From Selenomonadaceae bacterium (GTDB lineage: Bacteria; Bacillota; Negativicutes; Selenomonadales; Selenomonadaceae), in assembly GCA_017484235.1 (NCBI GenBank), contig JAFUTM010000388.1, positions 1-5,939 on the forward strand: a stretch of DNA of 5,939 nt, read 5' to 3'. Shown here one piece after another: positions 1-5,851 of this stretch. The position numbers and the translations under genes are program-made. Every line of letters begins with the position of its first letter. Within the stretch, counting starts at the first letter, position 1. The notes under the pieces are model-generated. The model was not told where the DNA came from. It did not search any database and saw only the letters and a program-made list of their open reading frames with translations.

Positions 1-346
1 ACTTACAGTTGAGAATGTGCAAAAATTTCCAAGACTTCACCCACGCTGCGGTACGGCCTTCTTATTAGTTGTTATGCTTGTATCAATATTTGTATTTGCA
101 TTTTTAGGCTGGCCGGATTTATGGTTGAGGATTTTGAGTCGTATTATCTTATTGCCGGTAGTTGCCGGTGTTTCATATGAAATTATTAGACTGGCTGCGC
201 GTTCAAATAATCCAATAATGAAAATGGCGATAATGCCTGGACTTTGGCTTCAATATTTAACGACTAAGCCGCCTGACGACTCTATGGTCGAAGTTGCAAT
301 CGCTTCTTTAAATGCTGTAATGCCGGAATCAATGGAAAACGCTTAA
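1..346 (+). CDS. DUF1385 family membrane protein (YqhQ-type), C-terminal part
   Basis: The gene is cut by the left edge. The frame is open from base 2 (LTVENVQKFPRLHPRCGT), so the GTG at 17 is an internal valine codon and not a start. The remaining 114 or so residues match the conserved end of DUF1385 proteins from memory of the family: a KFPRLHPRCGT motif, a hydrophobic helix (AFLLVVMLVSIFVFAFLG), a second helical stretch around LSRIILLPVVAGVSYEIIRLA, and the family's closing block PGLWLQYLTTKPPDDSMVEVAI. It is an integral membrane protein whose biochemical role is not settled. The stop is followed after 22 nt by mutS2, so the two are probably co-transcribed. Family assignment is firm and function is unknown. 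Confidence 0.9.
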   Translation, partial: LTVENVQKFPRLHPRCGTAFLLVVMLVSIFVFAFLGWPDLWLRILSRIILLPVVAGVSYEIIRLAARSNNPIMKMAIMPGLWLQYLTTKPPDDSMVEVAIASLNAVMPESMENA

Positions 347-368
347 TTAGTTTGGAGGAAAACTTTTA

Positions 369-2762
369 ATGAATAATGAAGCATTAGTTGTGCTTGAATT
401 TGATAAGATTCGTAAAATGCTGGTAGACTGTGCCTCTTCTATTTATGCTAAGGAATTAGCGGCAAATATTATGCCCAGCAGTGATTTTGACGAAGTGCAG
501 GAGTATTTAAACGAAACGACGGAAGCCGTGAAAATCTTTGCTGTTGCCACTCCGCCGCTCGGTGGTATTCGTGATATACGTGCAATCCTCAAAAAGATTA
601 AGCTTGGTTCTATTGCCGAAACGGAAGAAATTTTGGACATTATCAGCACAATGTATGCGATGCGCAATGTCAAAAAATTTTTTAAAGAGACAGAAATTGA
701 TGCGCCCATATTAAAAGAAAGAGCCAAATATATAGAAATTCTCGGCAATTTAGAACAGCAGCTCAACAACGCAGTTGACGAACGCGGCACGATACGAGAT
801 GATGCAAGTGTTGAATTGCAGCGTATTCGCAGTCAGCTTAAATCCTCTCAAGCTAAAATTAAAGATCAGATAAGTTCCATTCTTCATAATGCAAATTATC
901 AAAAATATTTTCAAGACGCAATCGTAACTATGCGCGGAGATCGATATGTGATTCCAGTTAAACAGGAATATCGCCGCGAGTTTCCAGGCTTAGTTCACGA
1001 TCAGTCGGCAACGGCAGCAACCGTTTTTATTGAGCCGATGGCTATTGTTGAACTCAATAATGATGTCAAACAGCTCACAATTGAAGAACAGCACGAGATT
1101 GCAAGAATCCTTCGTGTATTGTCAAACGCAATAAATAAACATAATGATATTTTATCGAGTAATGCCGAAATTCTTGCTCAAGTTGATTTTGCATTTGCTA
1201 AGGCTAAGCTGGCACGTGAGATGAATGCCACAGAGCCAATTTTAAACCGTGAAGGTCATACTAAACTTAATAAGGCACGTCACCCTTTAATACCTGCTGA
1301 AAAAGTCGTACCTATTGATATTGAAATTGGAAGAACATATAAAATGCTTTTGATTACTGGACCGAATACCGGTGGCAAAACGGTCAGTATGAAGACACTT
1401 GGCCTCCTTTCGTTAATGACGCAGAGTGGTTTTTATATTCCAGCGGCGTTCGGTTCAGAGATTGCAGTTTATCAAAATATTTATGCAGACATTGGCGATG
1501 AGCAGTCCATTGAGCAGAGCCTATCCACTTTTTCCGCGCATATGACACATTTAGTTAAAATATTAAATGTTGTCGAACCTGAAGATTTAGTATTGCTTGA
1601 TGAATTAGGTGCCGGCACTGATCCAGAAGAAGGCAGCGCGTTGGCTATGGCAATTTTAGAGCGACTGCTTGCCGTTAAGGCAACGACGATTGCAACGACG
1701 CATTACTCTGAGCTTAAAACCTTTGCTTACTCAACAGACGGAATTGAAAATGCCTGCGTTGAATTTGATATCGAAACTCTTAAACCAACATACAGATTGT
1801 TAATTGGAATACCTGGCGCCAGCAATGCCTTTGCAATCAGTCAGCGTCTTGGTTTATCTGAATCATTAATAATTCGGGCTAAACAACTTGTCAGAGCAGA
1901 CCACGCTAATTTTGAGCAGGTTGTATCTGCCCTTGAGAACGAACGAGTTATGTATGAACAGCGCAATGCCGACATTTTAGAACGTCAGCAAAAAGTTGTA
2001 CAAATGGAAAAACGAATTAATCAAATGAAAGATGATTTAAACAAAAATAAAGCCGAAATTATCCGCAAGGCACGTGAAAAATCGGCGGCTATGGTGCGCA
2101 AAACGCGACGTGAAGCCGAAGAAATAATTGAATCACTTAAAGAACAGTTCGACGATCTTGGCGTAAAAAAACGTCAGCAAACGATTCAAGATGCGCGTGA
2201 TAAATTACGTGAAGCAGAATTATCTTCAGTACCTGGAATTATATCACAAAAACTCGGCAAACGAATTGACAAGCAGAGTATTGAAATTGGCGATACTGTT
2301 TATATAAGCAAACTGGACCAAAAGGGCATAGTTTTGTCGATTGAAAAAGACGGCAAAGAATTGACTGTGCAGGTTGGCGCGTTGAGAACGACAGTTAAAA
2401 GTTCTGTATGTCGTTTCGTTTCTCACGGTCATACTGATGATGATAATAACGTTTCTAATACTCCGATACCTTCTTCGACGGCGAAAACTTCTGGCGCGAT
2501 ATTGCAAAAGACGGCAATGATTCAGCGTTCTATTGACATACGTGGTATGATGGTCAACGAAGGTGAATCCATTGTCGGAAAGTTTATTGATGATGCGGCG
2601 ATTGCCGGTCTTAAAAACGTGCTGATAATTCACGGCAAAGGCACCGGTGCATTGAGAACTGGTATTCATGAATATCTGAAACACAATCGCAGCGTTGCTA
2701 AATTTCAATTTGCTGACATTGACGAAGGCGGCACCGGCGCAACTCTTGTTGAAATAAAATGA
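369..2762 (+). CDS. mutS2: MutS2 (RqcU) ATPase with C-terminal Smr domain
   Basis: This 797-residue protein is close to the usual MutS2 length of about 780-790. Like the family, it lacks the mismatch-recognition domain of MutS. The N-terminal core and lever region (about 1-320) is followed by the ATPase: Walker A GPNTGGKT 331-338, the IGDEQS and STF motifs 375-388, Walker B LVLLDE 407-412 and a switch histidine at 445. A charged coiled coil spans about 505-625. A small KOW-like beta domain begins at IEIGDTVYI (638). The Smr domain has IDIRG 722-726 and HGKGTGALR 755-763. All motifs are intact. Family knowledge: MutS2 suppresses recombination in some bacteria, and in B. subtilis it binds collided ribosomes and splits them using ATP. 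The start is ATG 369, with GGAGG at 354-358 ten nt upstream. Confidence 0.97.
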   Translation: MNNEALVVLEFDKIRKMLVDCASSIYAKELAANIMPSSDFDEVQEYLNETTEAVKIFAVATPPLGGIRDIRAILKKIKLGSIAETEEILDIISTMYAMRNVKKFFKETEIDAPILKERAKYIEILGNLEQQLNNAVDERGTIRDDASVELQRIRSQLKSSQAKIKDQISSILHNANYQKYFQDAIVTMRGDRYVIPVKQEYRREFPGLVHDQSATAATVFIEPMAIVELNNDVKQLTIEEQHEIARILRVLSNAINKHNDILSSNAEILAQVDFAFAKAKLAREMNATEPILNREGHTKLNKARHPLIPAEKVVPIDIEIGRTYKMLLITGPNTGGKTVSMKTLGLLSLMTQSGFYIPAAFGSEIAVYQNIYADIGDEQSIEQSLSTFSAHMTHLVKILNVVEPEDLVLLDELGAGTDPEEGSALAMAILERLLAVKATTIATTHYSELKTFAYSTDGIENACVEFDIETLKPTYRLLIGIPGASNAFAISQRLGLSESLIIRAKQLVRADHANFEQVVSALENERVMYEQRNADILERQQKVVQMEKRINQMKDDLNKNKAEIIRKAREKSAAMVRKTRREAEEIIESLKEQFDDLGVKKRQQTIQDARDKLREAELSSVPGIISQKLGKRIDKQSIEIGDTVYISKLDQKGIVLSIEKDGKELTVQVGALRTTVKSSVCRFVSHGHTDDDNNVSNTPIPSSTAKTSGAILQKTAMIQRSIDIRGMMVNEGESIVGKFIDDAAIAGLKNVLIIHGKGTGALRTGIHEYLKHNRSVAKFQFADIDEGGTGATLVEIK

Positions 2763-2807
2763 TTATTTGTTTGGAATTGTAATTATTCAGTAGTTGTTTA
2801 ATATAAA

Positions 2808-2812
2808 CGAGG
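2808..2812 (+). promoter_or_regulatory. Ribosome binding site that selects a TTG start
   Basis: CGAGG lies 7 nt before the TTG at 2820 but only 1 nt before the in-frame TTG at 2814. The spacing favours 2820 as the initiation codon of the NYN-domain gene. Confidence 0.65.
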
Positions 2813-2819
2813 TTTGGAA

Positions 2820-3545
2820 TTGAATATTCACATATTTATTGATGCGGAAAATGTACCAACGGCAAAGGCAATTGAGGCTTATGAACTCATGAATAAAGAA
2901 CATAATGTTTACCGCTGTGATGTCGTTGCAAAAGAAAGTACCTTATCTGCGGCTTACAGGAAACGAAGCAGTAAAAAATTTCGCATACAGAACTGTGATT
3001 TTGGCAAAAACAGTGCAGATTTATGGCTGACGGTGTGCATTGCAAAAGCACTTTACGAAGAGCCTCATATAGAATTGTTTGTAATCTTTTCTAATGACAG
3101 AGACTTTGTACCAATTATTAAATTTGCTGTCGAAAAAAAGAAGCAAGTATTATTGCTTGTTGTGTATTCCCAATATAGATTTATTAATGATTATTTAACT
3201 AAAATGAAAATCGACAGAGATTTTTTAACAGTTGGCACTCTTGATGAAGAACCAGCTCTGGAAGTTATAACAGTCAATCAACTTCCTCCAAGCCTCAGAG
3301 TATATTATCGTAAACGTTATAAGGGTAATACAGTTTTTGCGATGCGCGGCGAAAAATTTGTGGAGCTGCCTTTTATTAATGGAATGGGTCTAGGAAAGTT
3401 TACTCAACTAATGCGATATTATAAAATTTGGGGTAAATCGGCAAAAGCTACTAACAGGATTCACGAACTGAGTCTGAGCATACGAGACAATTGCGTTTGG
3501 TATCAAAGTGAAGATGAGATTATGGCGTCAGTTGACGATAATTGA
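2820..3545 (+). CDS. NYN-domain (PIN-like) putative ribonuclease
   Basis: The protein is 241 residues from TTG 2820; TTG 2814 would add two residues but sits too close to the SD. The first 120 or so residues form a NYN domain: the strand IHIFIDAENV with D8 and N11, an acidic residue in SADLWLTV (D67), and the strand-end motif FSNDRDF with D93 and D95, followed by a helix and a hydrophobic strand (QVLLLVVYS). These acidic positions fit the metal-binding site of PIN-like nucleases. NYN proteins are generally thought to process or degrade RNA; the substrate here is unknown. The C-terminal part (about 155-230) is rich in basic and aromatic residues (YYRKRYKGN, MRYYKIWGKSAKATNRI). It looks like a small helical nucleic-acid-binding module, but I cannot name it. 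The gene lies 57 nt after mutS2 with no visible terminator between them. NYN call is good; catalytic activity is inferred. Confidence 0.85.
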   Translation: MNIHIFIDAENVPTAKAIEAYELMNKEHNVYRCDVVAKESTLSAAYRKRSSKKFRIQNCDFGKNSADLWLTVCIAKALYEEPHIELFVIFSNDRDFVPIIKFAVEKKKQVLLLVVYSQYRFINDYLTKMKIDRDFLTVGTLDEEPALEVITVNQLPPSLRVYYRKRYKGNTVFAMRGEKFVELPFINGMGLGKFTQLMRYYKIWGKSAKATNRIHELSLSIRDNCVWYQSEDEIMASVDDN

Positions 3546-3576
3546 TTATTAGATATGTGATTATTTGTGGTATATT

Positions 3577-4317
3577 ATGATAGAAGTCAAAAATCTTTGC
3601 AAAGTGTTTCAATATAAAAATGCCTCTGGTGAAATGACGGATAGAATGGCAGTTAATAATCTCACGTTTAAAATTAATCGCGGCGAAATTTTCGGTATAC
3701 TAGGTAAGAATGGTGCTGGAAAAACCACGACCATTAGAATGCTTACATTACAGACTGTACCAACGTCCGGCAGTATTTTATTTGCCGGCAATCCAATTAA
3801 AGATAATGAGATTAAAATTAAACAATTAATAGGAGTTGTACCGCAGCACATTAATTTTGATCAGGATTTAACCGTTGGTGAAAATATGGAGCTTCACGCT
3901 CGACTTCATCATTTAAGTAAATCGGATAGACGACAACGTATAAATGAACTTTTAAAATATGTTGAATTATCTGATGTTATAAATGAAAACGTCAGAAAAT
4001 TATCTGGCGGAATGAAGAGGCGTTTATTAATTGTTCGTGCAATGATTCATCGTCCTGAAATTTTATTTTTAGATGAGCCAACCGTTGCACTCGATCCTCA
4101 AATTCGACACAGCATTTGGAATTTAATTGAACAGTTGAAATCTAAAGGCGTGACCATTGTTTTAACCACTCATTACATTGAAGAAGCAGAACAACTTTGC
4201 GACAGAACGGCATTTTTAAGTCGCGGCAAACTCATTGAACTTGATACGCCAGATAATTTATGCAAGACTTACAATAAGTCTTCTCTGGAAGAAGTATTTA
4301 TTTCTTTAACCACATAA
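3577..4317 (+). CDS. ABC transporter ATP-binding protein (ABC-2/DrrA-CcmA type)
   Basis: The product is 246 residues from ATG 3577. An in-frame TTG at 3565 is possible but would add only MWYI before a typical MIEVKNL beginning. It is a complete nucleotide-binding domain: Walker A GKNGAGKT 43-50, Q-loop glutamine 90, signature LSGGMKRR 142-149, Walker B ILFLDE 162-167, D-loop in TVALDP, and H-loop histidine 199. The closing SSLEEVFISLT is typical of ATPases that energise ABC-2 permeases (drug, polysaccharide or haem-type export). It would act at the inner face of the cytoplasmic membrane as a dimer with a permease. No permease gene follows; the next gene is a small soluble protein behind its own promoter, so the partner must be encoded elsewhere. 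The SD is poor (GTGG at 3567-3570), which suggests low expression or coupling to the NYN gene 31 nt upstream. Substrate cannot be told. Confidence 0.93.
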   Translation: MIEVKNLCKVFQYKNASGEMTDRMAVNNLTFKINRGEIFGILGKNGAGKTTTIRMLTLQTVPTSGSILFAGNPIKDNEIKIKQLIGVVPQHINFDQDLTVGENMELHARLHHLSKSDRRQRINELLKYVELSDVINENVRKLSGGMKRRLLIVRAMIHRPEILFLDEPTVALDPQIRHSIWNLIEQLKSKGVTIVLTTHYIEEAEQLCDRTAFLSRGKLIELDTPDNLCKTYNKSSLEEVFISLTT

Positions 4318-4321
4318 AAAT

Positions 4322-4350
4322 TTGCACTTCTAATATATTTAGGTTATAAT
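4322..4350 (+). promoter_or_regulatory. Sigma-A-type promoter for the 91-residue gene and downstream region
   Basis: A -35 box TTGCAC (4322-4327) and a perfect -10 box TATAAT (4345-4350) are separated by 17 nt. Transcription should start near 4356-4358, giving a leader of about 19 nt that contains the SD GAGGTG (4365-4370). The promoter begins 5 nt after the stop codon of the ABC ATPase gene, so it marks a transcription-unit boundary. Confidence 0.85.
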
Positions 4351-4375
4351 ATGACAAAATAAATGAGGTGATATT

Positions 4376-4651
4376 ATGTCGCAGCGAATGACGTTGCAGG
4401 AAGTAATTCGTGAATATGGAGTACCTCAAATAAGATTGGATATTCACGCAACTAAAACTGAGTGTTTAAAACTTCGTGAGCAGTTAATGGCAATACGCGA
4501 TCTCAGTCAGGCACGTGAGCAGGGCTATCTTGATATTGATTGCAAGCTGTTTATTGATGTAGATGATATTGATCGCTACCTTTCCGGTCAGTTAGATACG
4601 CTCGGCGAAATTTATGCATTTTCAGAAGATATTAAATCTTTTAAAGAATAA
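4376..4651 (+). CDS. Small acidic protein of unknown function (91 aa)
   Basis: I do not recognise this protein. It is a convincing gene: a near-consensus promoter, a good SD (GAGGTG, 5 nt spacing) and an ATG start. The sequence is soluble and mostly helical, with no membrane segment or signal peptide. It opens with MTLQEVIREYGVPQIRLDIHA, continues with a charged helix (KLREQLMAIRDLSQAREQ), and ends in an acidic stretch, DIDCKLFIDVDDIDRYLSGQ. The order of an N-terminal helix pair and a late 'dvDdidrYLsg' segment faintly recalls small MerR/excisionase-type helix-turn-helix proteins, but that resemblance is too weak for a call. Its stop is 4 nt before the first helix of the structured region at 4656, so its mRNA probably continues into that RNA or is processed from it. 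Confidence 0.8.
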   Translation: MSQRMTLQEVIREYGVPQIRLDIHATKTECLKLREQLMAIRDLSQAREQGYLDIDCKLFIDVDDIDRYLSGQLDTLGEIYAFSEDIKSFKE

Positions 4652-4753
4652 ATATCGGAGTGATAAGCTGTAAACTTCTCACGACCAAAGTCGAGAGCTT
4701 TGTGAGAACGAATGTTCGCACGGGCTGGTTTACGCAGCCTCTACTCCGTAAGA

Positions 4754-4830
4754 TTTTTAGTTAGTTATGCCTCTCAACTTCGTTTAGCTTTTAAAGTTTA
4801 ACGAAGCCACAAGGCAATCTCAACCAAAGA
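4754..4830 (+). repeat. Structured repeat, copy 1 (domain II)
   Basis: An outer helix pairs TTTTTAGTT (4754-4762) with AACCAAAGA (4822-4830), leaving one A-C mismatch. A middle helix pairs GCCT 4769-4772 with AGGC 4812-4815, and an inner helix pairs CTTCGTT 4778-4784 with AACGAAG 4800-4806. The second copy lies 135 nt downstream with the same plan. Shared sequence includes CTCTCAACTTCGTT, AACGAAG and GCAATC. Confidence 0.7.
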
Positions 4831-4888
4831 ACCTACCGGCATACTTTTGTGTTAAAGCGCAAAGAGCGCGTCATTTTTGATAACGCAT

Positions 4889-4965
4889 CTTTTAGTTGGT
4901 CGAAGTCTCTCAACTTCGTTGAAGTACTCAGTACAACGAAGGCTGAGAGCAATCCCAATCAAAAG
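4889..4965 (+). repeat. Structured repeat, copy 2 (domain IV)
   Basis: An outer helix pairs CTTTTAGTTGG (4889-4899) with CCAATCAAAAG (4955-4965), with one A-C mismatch at the same place as in copy 1. The middle helix is CTCTC 4907-4911 with GAGAG 4945-4949. The inner helix is CTTCGTT 4914-4920 with AACGAAG 4935-4941, capped by GTAC-TCA-GTAC (4924-4934). The middle helix and the apical loop differ from copy 1 in sequence but stay paired. Confidence 0.7.
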
Positions 4966-5072
4966 AAGTAACTGCAAGCCTTAACTGCGCATGAGATTTT
5001 ACGCCAACAACGAGCACGAGTTGGCAACCTCATATCTCAACTTTTCAAAGAACTAATTTAATTATAGCAGAC

Positions 5073-5108
5073 AGGAGGTGAAAGCGCAATTTTTTCCTTG
5101 CGCTATTA
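5073..5108 (+). promoter_or_regulatory. Hairpin-bridged ribosome binding site
   Basis: AGGAGGTGA (5073-5081) is fully complementary to the 16S rRNA 3' end (anti-SD UCACCUCCU). The ATG at 5109 is 30 nt after the GGAGG core, too far for normal initiation. Between them AGCGCAA (5083-5089) pairs with TTGCGCT (5098-5104) around an 8-nt loop. If that hairpin forms, the effective SD-to-ATG spacing is 8 nt (5079-5082 plus 5105-5108). No in-frame start lies closer to the SD: that frame has a TGA at 5079-5081 and no ATG, GTG or TTG before 5109. Similar folded spacers are known at some phage T4 genes, such as 38 and 25. Confidence 0.65.
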
Positions 5109-5825
5109 ATGAATTTAAAAAATGTTTTAACTTATATAATGGCGGGTGTAATGATTTTGATAACGACGCCGATTATTGCAAATAATGCGGACATTACAAT
5201 TTCATCGACAGCAGAGGCAGCACGTGGAGGCGCAAGGCTCAATATTCCACGCAGCACGCCTAAGCCCACTTTAAATGAAAAGACAAACCCAAATTTAAAT
5301 AAAACACCTGCCTCGTCTTCAAATTCAACAAATAGATCAGCAGATGATTCTAGATCAGTCAGCGGCAGCGGCAATGAATACACTCCTTCTAGAAATGCAA
5401 GAGACTTGCCTAATAATGCACCGACGGTAAATTCAAATGCATCAGCAAATTCCGCAGCAAATCCACCGGTTAATCGTAGTGGCACAGGTTTTGGTAATAC
5501 AATGAGAAATATTGGTTTATTTGCCGGTGGAATGATGCTCGGCGGTCTGATTGGCAATATGCTTGGAGATTTTGGCAACGGTTTGTTTAGTGATGTTCTT
5601 GGCTTATTGTTTAATCTTGCAATTATTTACGCACTTTACAGAGGTGGCCGCTATCTCTGGAATAAAGTTAAAGGCAAAAATAATACCTCAGCTAAAACGG
5701 AATACCATAACGAAGATTTCCGTCAGCCGATTGATATAACACCACCGCAGATTAATAACAGTCAATCGGCAATGGGCATTGACTATGATCCGAAACGTAC
5801 GGCGGATCATTATCGCAATTTATAA
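5109..5825 (+). CDS. Exported/membrane protein resembling the N-terminal part of Tim44-like proteins
   Basis: The protein is 238 residues. It has a signal-like N-terminus (K4, then a hydrophobic stretch at about 6-24), followed by AEAARGGARLN, which recalls the 'AEAR-GGG' segment just after the signal in bacterial Tim44-like proteins. Next comes a low-complexity linker rich in Asn, Ser, Pro and Ala (about 48-125), then a glycine-rich hydrophobic segment 135-153 (FAGGMMLGGLIGNMLG) and a transmembrane helix at about 160-177 ending in positive charges (RGGRYLWNKVKGK). The tail of 45 or so residues is hydrophilic (DITPPQINN, YDPKRTADHYRNL). In the larger relatives I recall, a Tim44 domain follows the membrane segment; here there is none, so this is either a short form or a separate family. 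Function is unknown. The alternative ATG at 5139 would remove part of the signal and has no SD. Translation probably depends on the hairpin-bridged SD upstream. Confidence 0.8.
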   Translation: MNLKNVLTYIMAGVMILITTPIIANNADITISSTAEAARGGARLNIPRSTPKPTLNEKTNPNLNKTPASSSNSTNRSADDSRSVSGSGNEYTPSRNARDLPNNAPTVNSNASANSAANPPVNRSGTGFGNTMRNIGLFAGGMMLGGLIGNMLGDFGNGLFSDVLGLLFNLAIIYALYRGGRYLWNKVKGKNNTSAKTEYHNEDFRQPIDITPPQINNSQSAMGIDYDPKRTADHYRNL

Positions 5826-5851
5826 TTAATAGTTTAGAATCGAGATTTAAA

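Larger units (their letters stand above)
4656..5033 (+). ncRNA. Candidate structured RNA, five helical domains, no known family recognised
   Basis: No convincing protein gene lies in 4652-5108, and inverted repeats fill most of the stretch. Domain I (4656-4748) is closed by CGGAGT/ACTCCG and holds a three-way junction. Domain II (4754-4830) and domain IV (4889-4965) are two copies of one compound stem-loop. Domain III pairs 4848-4854 with 4881-4887 and encloses GCGC/GCGC (4857-4860 with 4866-4869). Domain V pairs ATGAG 4991-4995 with CTCAT 5029-5033 and GCCAAC 5003-5008 with GTTGGC 5020-5025. Several pairs are G-U only if the + strand is transcribed (4850-4885, 4895-4959, 4755-4829), which favours this strand. 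I saw no tmRNA, RNase P, SRP, T-box, cobalamin or lysine riboswitch, or group II intron hallmarks. It may be an independent RNA, or a leader of the gene at 5109 carried on the 4322 promoter transcript; I found no separate good promoter or terminator. Ends are approximate. Confidence 0.6.

Noticed and set aside
2244..2708. Reverse-strand open frame inside mutS2
   Set aside because: It lies entirely opposite the conserved KOW-like and Smr region of a clear gene, with no SD or recognisable protein content.
2777..2807. Promoter TTGTAA/TATAAA before the NYN gene
   Set aside because: The spacer is 19 nt, and transcription would begin after the SD at 2808-2812, making the SD useless.
3568..3576. 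Extended -10 like TGG-TATATT before the ABC ATPase gene
   Set aside because: The expected transcription start would fall downstream of the ATG at 3577, and there is no -35 at proper spacing.
4656..4758. Domain I as terminator of the 91-residue gene (T-run at 4754-4758)
   Set aside because: The T-run is 5 nt past the closing stem, not directly after it, and also belongs to the outer helix of domain II.
4848..4895. Intrinsic terminator (hairpin 4848-4887 followed by TCTTTT)
   Set aside because: The stem is AU-containing with a G-U pair and large internal loops, and the short T-run doubles as the 5' strand of the domain IV outer helix.
4652..5060. Known large RNAs: tmRNA, RNase P RNA, SRP RNA, 5S rRNA, T-box, lysine or cobalamin riboswitch, group II intron
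   Set aside because: I looked for tmRNA ends and a T-arm, the RNase P GAGGAAAGTCC core, the T-box GGGTGGTACC block, the cobalamin GCCACTG box and a domain V-like hairpin on both strands, and saw none.
4652..5060. CRISPR array or MITE
   Set aside because: There are only two long repeat copies, they are diverged, and the spacer holds its own hairpin. No terminal inverted repeats or target duplication flank the whole.
5021..5068. Promoter for the membrane protein gene (TTGGCA 5021, TATAGC 5063)
   Set aside because: The spacer of 36 nt is far too long, TTGGCA is part of the domain V helix, and no matching -35 lies near the weak -10-like TATAGC or TTTAAT.
5078..5188. GTG-started 36-codon open frame overlapping the start of the membrane protein gene
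   Set aside because: Its start codon lies inside the SD itself, and the peptide has no sensible composition or similarity.
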